NCBI RefSeq assembly: GCF_009858175.1
Contig: NZ_CP047393.1
Coordinates: 3,844,001-3,908,000, forward strand
Origin: Pontibacillus sp. HMF3514
GTDB lineage: Bacteria > Bacillota > Bacilli > Bacillales > BH030062
Direction: 5' to 3'
Length of the DNA stretch: 64,000 nt
Position 1 is the first letter of the stretch. Each line of letters begins with the position of its first letter. A program made the translations under genes and the position numbers. Shown here piece by piece: positions 36,001-43,970 of this stretch. The notes below the pieces were generated by a model that was given only the letters and a program-made list of their open reading frames with translations, was not told the origin of the DNA and searched no databases.

Positions 36001-37161
36001 ATGTTTGTCAATTTAGATATGGCCTACTGGGCTATATACGGACTCCTTGCAATCTTAGGAATAAATGTTTTTATTATCCTAGCCATGAAGATCCGAAAAA
36101 AACAAACCCAAAAGAAAACGCAAAAATGTGTACAGCAGTTTCAGGAGTATCTGGATACAATTCAGTCTGATCTTAAGCAAAAAGATCGACTCCCTTTACC
36201 AGACAAACCCTTAAATAAGTTTGAAAAGCAAGTACTACAGCAGGTTTTATTCGATTGGATACACCATTATTCAGGCGAAAAACAAACAAAGCTTGAAATA
36301 TTATGTAAAGATCTTGGGTTAGTTGAGCTAAATCTTAAACGACTGAAAAGCCTATCCCATAAAACACAGGTGGATGCAGCTTACAACCTTGGAGTTATGA
36401 GAGCGCCAGAAGCTACTGATCCTTTATTTCAGTTACTTTACCGAAACAAAAGAGACTCTACAATGTTCATCATAGCTCGATCTATTGCCCAGACATCCGA
36501 TCAACCAGCAAAAGTTAAAGACATGATTATTCATTTATCAGAGGATAACCACAATAATTACGCATTAATCACTGATATCTCACAAGAATCATCACTAGAT
36601 TTAAGAGTCATCTATACGCAGTTATTAAAAGAATCACGACCTGTATTAACGAAAGTTGCCCTACTCGGTTTGATGGAAGAATCTACACCTGATTTACACA
36701 GCCAAGTCCTCCCTTTCATCACATCAGAGGATAAAGAAGTACGTGAGCTAACGGTTCAATTATTAATCTATTCTGGTGCGTGCTCAGCCAGTGAAATTCA
36801 AAAGTTCATTCGCTTTAAAGATTGGGAAATTCGCTCCTTTATCGCTGAATGGATAGGAGATGCGAAAAAGACTGAATACACCAGTCTCCTTGAAGAAGGA
36901 CTTAAAGACAAAAATTGGACAGTAGCCCGTTCTAGTGCTCGCAGTCTACTAAAACTAGGAGAATCAGGGTTCGAGATGCTATGTAAAGTTGCTCAAACAA
37001 ATCAAGCTGGTGCTGATGTCGCATTGGAATGTCTCCATGAAGAGCTTAGCATCCAAGCTTCAAAAGCTGAACAAATGAAACAAAGTTCCGATTACGATCA
37101 TAAATTGTATATCTTTAAACAACACTTTGGCGAAGATCAACAACTTACTCCAGCTATGTAA
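36001..37161 (+). CDS. Membrane-anchored HEAT-repeat protein
   Basis: 386 residues. One N-terminal transmembrane helix (about 8-30), a basic Lys/Gln stretch, then alpha-helical HEAT-type repeats (VDAAYNLGVMRAPEATDPL; VRELTVQLLIYSGA; VARSSARSLLKLGESG). No catalytic motif. Such proteins are scaffolds; here it lies 10 nt after the glycosidase and just before the synthase gene, so it may hold the synthase complex together at the membrane (inference). GGAGGG precedes ATG 36001. Confidence 0.8.
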   Translation: MFVNLDMAYWAIYGLLAILGINVFIILAMKIRKKQTQKKTQKCVQQFQEYLDTIQSDLKQKDRLPLPDKPLNKFEKQVLQQVLFDWIHHYSGEKQTKLEILCKDLGLVELNLKRLKSLSHKTQVDAAYNLGVMRAPEATDPLFQLLYRNKRDSTMFIIARSIAQTSDQPAKVKDMIIHLSEDNHNNYALITDISQESSLDLRVIYTQLLKESRPVLTKVALLGLMEESTPDLHSQVLPFITSEDKEVRELTVQLLIYSGACSASEIQKFIRFKDWEIRSFIAEWIGDAKKTEYTSLLEEGLKDKNWTVARSSARSLLKLGESGFEMLCKVAQTNQAGADVALECLHEELSIQASKAEQMKQSSDYDHKLYIFKQHFGEDQQLTPAM

Positions 37162-37174
37162 GATCAAAAACCTA

Positions 37175-37211
37175 AGCGCCCGTATTGGGAATATATGAAT
37201 CCCTGGGCGCT
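37175..37211. repeat. Short palindrome of the AGCGCCC/GGGCGCT family (copy 1)
   Basis: AGCGCCC pairs with GGGCGCT around TTGGGA/TCCCT arms, followed by TAGAGCTA. It lies between the HEAT and synthase genes and lacks a T-tail, so it is not a plain terminator. Confidence 0.55.
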
Positions 37212-37277
37212 AGAGCTAAAAGTGGCCCTCTAGCCACAAACATTACACTATGGTAAACAAAAGGAAAGGAGTCCGAT

Positions 37278-38696
37278 ATGAGGGAAATATTACTAGGGTA
37301 TGGCTTATTCGCCATGTTCTATGTCTTCACGATAAACTCGATTTATTTAACGATCATGCTGTTTTCCTTTAAACGTATATTCAGCATCATCAAACGCAAA
37401 TCCTATACCAATATTGAAAAATTATCAGATTCCAAGAATGTACCGCCTATCTCCATCTTGGTACCTGCTTACAATGAAGAATTAACCATTGAAGAAAGCT
37501 TAAAATCGTTACTCGCTCTAAACTATCCAACCTATGAGGTTATTGTCGTCAATGATGGCTCAAGCGATGACACAATAAACGTTCTGAGAAAGCAATTTAA
37601 CTTACAATACCTGCCCCCTTCCAAAAAAGAAGGTGTTATTAAAACAGGTAATGTCAAAGGCATCTATTATAACCCGGTCTATCCTAATCTTTATATTATT
37701 GATAAAGAAAATGGCGGTAAGGCAGATTCATTAAATGCTGGAATCAACCACTCTAACTATCCATTAATCTCTTCAATTGATGCCGACTCCTTGTTAGAAA
37801 AAGATGCACTTATTCGAATAGCAAGCATGTATATGGAAAGTCCAGAAGAAACGGTAGGAATTGGTGGAAACGTCCGCATCGCAAATGGGTGCAAGATTGA
37901 AAACGGAGTAGTGAAAAACGTTCGCTTACCGAAAAAACTACTACCGATGATGCAAACCGTAGAATATTTAAGAGCCTTTATCGGTGGACGAATTGGTTGG
38001 AGCCAAATGAACGGTCTTATTATTGTATCCGGCGCATTTGGCGTATTCCGAAAAGATAAAGTTGTAGAAGTTGGCGGCTACCGTGGTGGTTATCCTGGAG
38101 AAGATATGAACATTATTATTAAACTCCACCGCCATATGTTACACCATAAGCTTCCTTACCGAATTGATTTCTGTCCAGATGCAGTTTGCTGGACGCAAGC
38201 ACCAGATTCGTTCAAGATCCTCGGCAGTCAAAGAAAGCGTTGGGGCCGCGGAAACCTGAAGAACATGATTGAAGAAGGAATTTATATGTTTATGAATCCT
38301 AAATATAAAATTATGGGCTGGCTTACACTCCCATACAACATTTTGTTTGAAACGCTAAGTCCTTTCTTCAAAATTACGGGTCTTCTATCCATTATCGGTT
38401 ATACACTTTTAGACATGACGGCCTGGCCTATCATAGCGACTTTCATGCTATTGAATGTACTATACGGAACATTACTTGGAGCGGGTTCATTACTCTTAGA
38501 AGAAATGGCATTCAACCGCTATCCGAGAATTCGAGATTTCTTCAAGATGCTCTTGTACACCATTCTAATGTTCTTTGGATACCGTCAACTTGGAATTCTA
38601 TGGAGATTCCTCGGTCAAATTGATTTCTTCCGTAAAAACAACACATGGGGCACCATGACAAGAACGAGCTTTAATGAAGATAGCAAATCAGCATAA
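37278..38696 (+). CDS. Processive family-2 glycosyltransferase (polysaccharide synthase)
   Basis: 472 residues. One N-terminal helix, a cytoplasmic GT-A domain (about 55-330) with ISILVPAYNEE, VVNDGSSDD, DADS, GEDMNI and QRKRW at 318-322, then several C-terminal helices (about 340-455). The DxD, ED and Q(R/Q)xRW set marks processive synthases such as hyaluronan, cellulose and poly-GlcNAc synthases, which polymerise and export at once. The downstream nucleotide-sugar genes point to GlcNAc and/or an N-acetyl-hexosaminuronic acid as substrate (inference). AAGGAG precedes ATG 37278. Confidence 0.9.
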   Translation: MREILLGYGLFAMFYVFTINSIYLTIMLFSFKRIFSIIKRKSYTNIEKLSDSKNVPPISILVPAYNEELTIEESLKSLLALNYPTYEVIVVNDGSSDDTINVLRKQFNLQYLPPSKKEGVIKTGNVKGIYYNPVYPNLYIIDKENGGKADSLNAGINHSNYPLISSIDADSLLEKDALIRIASMYMESPEETVGIGGNVRIANGCKIENGVVKNVRLPKKLLPMMQTVEYLRAFIGGRIGWSQMNGLIIVSGAFGVFRKDKVVEVGGYRGGYPGEDMNIIIKLHRHMLHHKLPYRIDFCPDAVCWTQAPDSFKILGSQRKRWGRGNLKNMIEEGIYMFMNPKYKIMGWLTLPYNILFETLSPFFKITGLLSIIGYTLLDMTAWPIIATFMLLNVLYGTLLGAGSLLLEEMAFNRYPRIRDFFKMLLYTILMFFGYRQLGILWRFLGQIDFFRKNNTWGTMTRTSFNEDSKSA

Positions 38697-38700
38697 GATA

Positions 38701-38733
38701 AGCTCTTGCGCCCTTTTGCTGGGCGCAGGAGCT
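38701..38733. repeat. Short palindrome (copy 2), AGCTCTTGCGCCC / GGGCGCAGGAGCT
   Basis: 13-bp arms with one G-T pair and a 7-nt loop, four bases after the synthase stop. TAGACATC follows, as after copy 3 at 43906. No strong T-run. Confidence 0.6.
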
Positions 38734-38789
38734 AGACATCTTTAACCTTAAGTACAATCACAAAATCACGATAAGGAGGGTTTCTAAAT

Positions 38790-39254
38790 ATGGACATGAC
38801 CTACAGTGTTGGATCTCGCATCCTTAAGACATTTCAACAGTTTCTCCAATATTATGAAGCTAGTAGTCTGGCTTGCGGCGTTGTCATTATAAAAGCCGAC
38901 TTGGGAGATGAGCAGTTGAAGTTACTTGAGAACCATATGCACAACCAGAAACCAGAAGTTGGCGCACAATTCAGCTATGATGCATCAGAAGGATTGTTAG
39001 GGATTCTTTTAGATGATTGTCACCTTGATTCCACCCATGATTACTCTTTCTATGTGAAGGAGTTTCTGGAACAAAATGGTCAGTTAAAAGGCCCTCTACT
39101 AATCGGGAGCTTTCCGGAAAATGGGCATCACGCTGAACAAATGATGTTTTCTATGATATGGATCCAAATGATCAGCGAAAGTGAAGCCAAGGAGATCAAC
39201 ATTTACAATCACAGACAGAACACTGAAGTAAATACATTCCACCCTTATCGTTGA
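38790..39254 (+). CDS. Unknown 154-aa protein in polysaccharide cluster
   Basis: 154 residues, soluble, no signal peptide, acidic. I do not recognise it. The alternation (SLACGVVIIKADLGDEQLKLL; LLGILLDDCHLD) suggests an alpha/beta fold and faintly recalls a degenerate GGDEF or nucleotidyl-cyclase-like domain, which would make it a candidate cytoplasmic control subunit for the synthase; this is speculative. AAGGAGGG lies 8 nt before ATG 38790. It lies between synthase and dehydrogenase genes in the same orientation. Confidence 0.75.
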   Translation: MDMTYSVGSRILKTFQQFLQYYEASSLACGVVIIKADLGDEQLKLLENHMHNQKPEVGAQFSYDASEGLLGILLDDCHLDSTHDYSFYVKEFLEQNGQLKGPLLIGSFPENGHHAEQMMFSMIWIQMISESEAKEINIYNHRQNTEVNTFHPYR

Positions 39255-39328
39255 TTGGAAAAATAGAAAGATTCGAGATTTCTAAAGAACCATAAAACCT
39301 TAATTCTGAGTAAAGAGAGGGATTTATA

Positions 39329-40681
39329 ATGAAATATTTTAACCAATTGGCTCAAAAAATTAAAACGAAGCAAGCAAACGTTGGTGTTGTGGGGATGGGC
39401 TATGTTGGCCTGCCACTTGCTGTAGAAATGGCTAAAACAGGTTTCAACGTTTGCGGTATTGATTTATCAGAAGACAAGATCGAACAATTAAAGCAAGGTC
39501 AATCTTACATTTCAGATATTAGCAATGAAGATGTGCAACGTGTTCTAGACTCTTCTAACTTCTATCCAACTACTGATTACAGTGTTGTAAGTGAACTTGA
39601 TGCAATCAGCATCTGTGTTCCTACACCATTAAGCGAAAACCAAGACCCAGACACATCTTATATCACAAGCGTTATGGAAAAAATGAAGCCTCATTTGAAA
39701 AAAGGTGTGGTCATCACGCTTGAAAGTACCACTTACCCTGGTACAACAGAAGAGTTAATTCTTCGTGAATTGAACCGCGCAGACTACCAGGTAGGCGAAG
39801 ACTTCTTCCTTTGCTACTCACCTGAACGCGTTGATCCGGGTAACGGACAATTCAACACACACAACATGCCTAAGGTAATGGGCGGAGCTACAGAAGCCTG
39901 CACAGACTTAGGTGTAATGCTATACAGCAATTACATCGAGCAGGTGGTACCTGTTTCTTCCCCTAAAGTAGCAGAGATGTCTAAACTATTAGAAAACACA
40001 TTCCGTAGCATTAACATTGCTTTCATTAACGAAATCGCTATGATGTGTGAGCGTATGGATATTGATGTTTGGGAAGTTATTGATGCAGCAGCAACAAAAC
40101 CATTTGGATTCATGAAATTCCAACCAGGCCCTGGTATCGGAGGACACTGCATTCCACTTGATCCAATGTATCTTTCTTGGAAAGCAAAAGGCTTCCGCTT
40201 CTACAGTAAATTTATCGATCTAGCTCAATCCATCAATAATAATATGCCAGACGTAATCGTAAACAAATCAGCACAAGTCTTAAATATTTACGGTCGTTCC
40301 ATCAACAGTTCCAAAATCCTAATTTTAGGAATGGCCTATAAACCAAATATCAGCGATCTTCGTGAGTCCCCTGGTCTTTATCTATATGAGCTATTTAAAG
40401 AAAGCGGAGCGAATGTTGATTACTGCGATCCGCACGCTGATAGCTTTATCGATGATGACGGTAATACCGTCCAATCTGTTCCTTACAACAAGGATATTTT
40501 AAAGCAGTATGATTGCATGGTGCTTGTAACGAACCACGCAGCATTTGATTATAATGAAATCGCTAATCTTGGCGTACCAATCGTTGATACAAGAAACGCA
40601 TTCAAAGATTATGATTATCCTCATATTCACAAATTTGGTACAACGGCAAAAATCGCTAGAGAAAACTCTATCGCTCTATAA
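39329..40681 (+). CDS. UDP-N-acetylhexosamine 6-dehydrogenase (WbpA/WecC type)
   Basis: 450 residues. N-terminal NAD domain with VGMGYVGLPLAVEMA, central helix and UDP-binding C-terminal domain. The catalytic Cys274 lies in GPGIGGHCIPLDP followed by YLSWKAK; this GHCIPxDPxYLxWKA form is typical of UDP-GlcNAc/ManNAc dehydrogenases rather than UDP-glucose dehydrogenases (KGFGGxCFPKD). It oxidises C6 twice with NAD+ to the uronic acid. With glmS and the GlmU-like gene downstream, UDP-GlcNAcA is the expected product. GAGAGGG precedes ATG 39329. Confidence 0.88.
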   Translation: MKYFNQLAQKIKTKQANVGVVGMGYVGLPLAVEMAKTGFNVCGIDLSEDKIEQLKQGQSYISDISNEDVQRVLDSSNFYPTTDYSVVSELDAISICVPTPLSENQDPDTSYITSVMEKMKPHLKKGVVITLESTTYPGTTEELILRELNRADYQVGEDFFLCYSPERVDPGNGQFNTHNMPKVMGGATEACTDLGVMLYSNYIEQVVPVSSPKVAEMSKLLENTFRSINIAFINEIAMMCERMDIDVWEVIDAAATKPFGFMKFQPGPGIGGHCIPLDPMYLSWKAKGFRFYSKFIDLAQSINNNMPDVIVNKSAQVLNIYGRSINSSKILILGMAYKPNISDLRESPGLYLYELFKESGANVDYCDPHADSFIDDDGNTVQSVPYNKDILKQYDCMVLVTNHAAFDYNEIANLGVPIVDTRNAFKDYDYPHIHKFGTTAKIARENSIAL

Positions 40682-40691
40682 GTAAAATCAT

Positions 40692-40726
40692 AACCAAGAA
40701 GGCGGGATTCTCCCCCTTCTTAGGTT
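40692..40726 (+). other. Hairpin upstream of glmS
   Basis: AACCAAGAAGG pairs with CCTTCTTAGGTT with one bulge. The following sequence is not a T-run, so it is either a weak terminator or a processing/stability element. No glmS ribozyme is recognisable in this 125-bp gap. Confidence 0.5.
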
Positions 40727-40806
40727 TATCTAAAACTGAACTTATTATTCTTATATTATCTGAATAAACAAAACTATTACATCGAATGAAAAAGGAGTAT
40801 GACATT

Positions 40807-42639
40807 ATGTGCGGAATCATGGGATATATCGGAACACAAGAATCTCAAAACATCATTATGAACGGACTTAAAAAGCTAGAATATCGTGGGTATGATTCAG
40901 TTGGCGTTGCTGTAAACAATGGTGACTCCATCCAAACGAACAAAGCTGAAGGTCGCTTTGAAAACCTACAAAGCTTATTAAACGAATCACCGCTTCAAGG
41001 TACGGTTGGAATCGGTCACACACGCTGGGCTACTCACGGACGTCCTTCCGATGAAAACTCTCACCCTCACACAGATACGAATAAAGATTTTGCTATCGTA
41101 CACAATGGCATCATCGAAAACTATCTAGAAGTGAAAAAAGAATTAGAAGATCAAGGTGTTGTTTTTCAATCTGAGACAGACTCAGAAGTTGTCGCTCACC
41201 TACTCACTTCTCTATACGACGGTGATGTGATTTCTACAATTAAAAAGGCTGTACAAAGATTAGAAGGCGCTTATGCTCTAGGAATTGTAACAGAACATGA
41301 TCCTGACAAACTTTTCGCTATTCGTCATGATAGCCCACTAATCGTAGGAAAAGGTGAAGGCGAAAACCTTATTAGCTCGGACATCCCAGCTGTATTGGAG
41401 CACACTCGTGATGTGTACATCCTTGAAGACGAGGAATTGGCTATCCTTACAGAAGACGAAGTTAAACTCTTAGATATTCAAACGGATGAACCAGTAAACC
41501 GTGAGATCTTCCGTGTTGATTGGGATATGGAACAAGCTGAGAAGAACGGTTATGACCACTTCATGCTTAAAGAAATCCATGAACAACCTAAAGCTCTTCA
41601 AACTACTATGGCTGGCCGTGTAGATGCTGAGAATCATCAAGTACAATTTGAAGAACTAAACTGGACTCCAGAGCAATTAAATAAATGGAATAAAATTTAT
41701 ATTGTAGCTTGCGGAACAGCTTACCACGCTGGATTAATCGGAAAAGGTGTTATTGAAGAGCTTACTCGCACACCAGTAGAAGTAGAAATCGCTTCTGAAT
41801 TCCGTTACCGCCGTCCTATCGTTGATGAAAATACACTTGTTATGGTGGTAAGTCAATCTGGTGAAACAGCTGACACACTAGCTGCATTACGCGAAAGCCA
41901 GAAGAAAGGTGCCAACGTCCTTGCGATCACAAACGTTGTAGGTAGCTCTATTGCACGTGAAGCAAATGAAGTCATTCTAACAATGGCAGGACCAGAAATT
42001 GCTGTAGCATCAACAAAAGCTTATACAACACAAGTTTTATCCTTCTATATGGTTGGTATCTATATGGCTCAAATCAAAGAAACAATCTCTTCTCAAGAGC
42101 AGAAAAACCTTATTGATACGTTAGTACAAACACCTGATCAAATGGAAGGTATTTTAGAGCATGTGAAAGGCCTTCAGTGGTATGCAGAGTCTATTCAGAA
42201 CTCCAATCACGTATTCTTCATTGGCCGTGGCATGGATTACGCAGTATCCTTAGAAGGTTCTCTAAAACTAAAGGAAATCTCTTATATCCACTCTGAAGCA
42301 TATGCAGCTGGTGAACTTAAGCACGGTACCCTTGCTCTTATTGAAGAAGGTACCCCAGTGATTGCACTTAACACACAAGAAGAACTTTACGACAAAATGC
42401 TAGGAAATATCAAAGAGCTAAAAGCACGTGGCGCACAAGTGCTAGGACTAGCAATGGAAGGAAACTTAAACATTTGGCAATATGTAGACGAAACGTGCTA
42501 CATCCCAGCAACACAGTCCCTATTTACGCCACTTCTATCCGTGGTTCCATTACAGCTAATCTCTTATTACACAGCTCTTGGATTAGGCAATGACGTAGAC
42601 AAGCCAAGAAACTTAGCTAAAAGTGTAACAGTTGAATAA
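40807..42639 (+). CDS. glmS: Glucosamine-6-phosphate synthase
   Basis: 610 residues. Starts MCGIMGYIG so that Cys2 becomes the N-terminal nucleophile of the glutaminase domain (1-240, HTRWATHGRPSDENSHPH); two SIS isomerase domains follow (SQSGETADTL; GRGMDYAVSLEG) and the C-terminal KSVTVE is canonical. Reaction: fructose-6-P + glutamine to glucosamine-6-P. The start at 40807 has AAAGGAG; the upstream ATG at 40786 is wrong because it would bury the Cys. It lies inside the polysaccharide cluster and lacks the usual leader ribozyme, suggesting a dedicated copy. Confidence 0.93.
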   Translation: MCGIMGYIGTQESQNIIMNGLKKLEYRGYDSVGVAVNNGDSIQTNKAEGRFENLQSLLNESPLQGTVGIGHTRWATHGRPSDENSHPHTDTNKDFAIVHNGIIENYLEVKKELEDQGVVFQSETDSEVVAHLLTSLYDGDVISTIKKAVQRLEGAYALGIVTEHDPDKLFAIRHDSPLIVGKGEGENLISSDIPAVLEHTRDVYILEDEELAILTEDEVKLLDIQTDEPVNREIFRVDWDMEQAEKNGYDHFMLKEIHEQPKALQTTMAGRVDAENHQVQFEELNWTPEQLNKWNKIYIVACGTAYHAGLIGKGVIEELTRTPVEVEIASEFRYRRPIVDENTLVMVVSQSGETADTLAALRESQKKGANVLAITNVVGSSIAREANEVILTMAGPEIAVASTKAYTTQVLSFYMVGIYMAQIKETISSQEQKNLIDTLVQTPDQMEGILEHVKGLQWYAESIQNSNHVFFIGRGMDYAVSLEGSLKLKEISYIHSEAYAAGELKHGTLALIEEGTPVIALNTQEELYDKMLGNIKELKARGAQVLGLAMEGNLNIWQYVDETCYIPATQSLFTPLLSVVPLQLISYYTALGLGNDVDKPRNLAKSVTVE

Positions 42640-42659
42640 AAGCTAAACTGAGTATTCTT

Positions 42660-42691
42660 CATAAGCAATATCTAGTGAGATATTGCTTATG
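42660..42691 (+). other. Perfect 14-bp hairpin between glmS and 50-aa gene
   Basis: CATAAGCAATATCT and its exact complement around an AGTG loop, without a T-run. Probably an intercistronic stability or processing element. Confidence 0.6.
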
Positions 42692-42738
42692 TCGTAATCC
42701 TCAAGCAAAACTATAAATCTATTAAGGTGGTGCGGATC

Positions 42739-42891
42739 ATGAATAATACAAAACTAGATGAACGAGGACTTCAAACAATCTTACAGCATATCAATGATAA
42801 AGTAAGCGGGAACAATATCATCGAAGAGGACCAAATCATCACAGAAATGATCCAAAGCTTACAACCTTTCTATCAACAAAATACGAACTAA
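42739..42891 (+). CDS. 50-aa acidic peptide in polysaccharide cluster
   Basis: ATG 42739 follows AAGGTGG by about 8 nt. The 50 residues are soluble and helix-prone (LDERGLQTILQHINDKV; EEDQIITEMIQSLQPFY). No membrane segment or signal. It lies between glmS and the GlmU-like gene, same strand, 27 nt before the next start. Not recognised; could be a small regulatory partner of one of the two enzymes. Confidence 0.65.
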   Translation: MNNTKLDERGLQTILQHINDKVSGNNIIEEDQIITEMIQSLQPFYQQNTN

Positions 42892-42918
42892 AGCTCGAAG
42901 GATAAAGGAGGATTTCTT

Positions 42919-43899
42919 ATGCACTCCACATATGCAGTTGTACTAGCAGCTGGTAAAGGCACTCGAATGAAGTCAGATTTACCGAAAGTTCTGCACCCTG
43001 TATGCGGAAAACCTATGGTTGAGCATATTACAGATCATTTAAAGAACTTAAACACGAACGAGATTGTAACCGTTGTTGGCCATAAAAAAGAAATGATTCA
43101 AGAACAACTTGGCCAATCCGTTAAATACGCTGTACAAGAAGAACAATTAGGAACAGCGCATGCGGTTAAAATGAGCGAAGAGCTTCTTGGTGATAAAGAA
43201 GGTACTACTCTAATCATCACAGGCGATACACCACTTATCACAGAAAAGACGCTAGATTATTTATTAAAACACCATCACCAGACAAATGCAGCAGGTACAA
43301 TTTTAACCATGCTTCCTGAAGATCCTTCTGGTTACGGACGCATTGTTCGAAATGCTTCAGGAAATGTGAAACGCATTGTCGAACAAAAAGATGCAACCGA
43401 AGATGAAAAAGAAATACAAGAAGTGAATACTGGGATTTTCTGCTTTGATAATCAGCTACTTTTCTCTGCTCTACAAGAAGTAGACTCAAATAATAATCAA
43501 AGTGAATACTATCTTCCAGATGTTATCGAGATCCTTCAGAACAAACAACACACCATCTCTGCATCCGTTATGGAAGATGTTGATGAAGGACTTGGCATCA
43601 ATGATCGTATTCAGTTATCCAAAGCTGAACAGATTATGCAACAACGAATCCTAGAAACGCATATGAAGAATGGCGTTACGATTGTAGACCCAAAGACAAC
43701 CTTCATTGAAGCAGATGTTGTAATTGGAAGAGACACTACGATTGAACCACGCACTCATCTACGTGGACAAACCCGTATTGGGAAGCATTGTGTCATTGGA
43801 CCTGATGTTGACTTACTTGATTATGATGTAAAAGATCAAATGAAGATTCACAATTTCTCTATGACTAATGACGTTTGTAGCATCCCACTCGGATCATAA
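42919..43899 (+). CDS. UDP-GlcNAc pyrophosphorylase, GlmU without acetyltransferase domain
   Basis: 326 residues against about 456 for GlmU. The uridylyltransferase domain is intact (VVLAAGKGTRMKSDLPKVLH; EEQLGTAHAV; ITGDTPLI; GYGRIVR; EVNTGIFCFD). Only the first turns of the left-handed beta-helix remain (about 255-300, VVIGRDTTIEPRTHLRG), then the sequence diverges and stops, so the acetyl-CoA-binding part is missing. It should make UDP-GlcNAc from GlcNAc-1-P but not acetylate GlcN-1-P. A house-keeping GlmU is expected elsewhere. AAAGGAGG precedes ATG 42919. Confidence 0.88.
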   Translation: MHSTYAVVLAAGKGTRMKSDLPKVLHPVCGKPMVEHITDHLKNLNTNEIVTVVGHKKEMIQEQLGQSVKYAVQEEQLGTAHAVKMSEELLGDKEGTTLIITGDTPLITEKTLDYLLKHHHQTNAAGTILTMLPEDPSGYGRIVRNASGNVKRIVEQKDATEDEKEIQEVNTGIFCFDNQLLFSALQEVDSNNNQSEYYLPDVIEILQNKQHTISASVMEDVDEGLGINDRIQLSKAEQIMQQRILETHMKNGVTIVDPKTTFIEADVVIGRDTTIEPRTHLRGQTRIGKHCVIGPDVDLLDYDVKDQMKIHNFSMTNDVCSIPLGS

Positions 43900-43905
43900 G
43901 AAAAG

Positions 43906-43921
43906 CTCCAGCGAGCTGGAG
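43906..43921. repeat. Short palindrome (copy 3), CTCCAGC / GCTGGAG
   Basis: 7-bp arms directly after the GlmU-like stop, preceded by AG as in AGCTCC and followed by ATAGACATC like copy 2 at 38701. Confidence 0.5.
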
Positions 43922-43970
43922 ATAGACATCTAAGAGCTAAAACTTTCTTACTCATAAAAGGGAGATCTAT

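Noticed and set aside
40682-40806. glmS ribozyme
   Set aside because: Gap too short and lacks the conserved core as far as I can see by eye.
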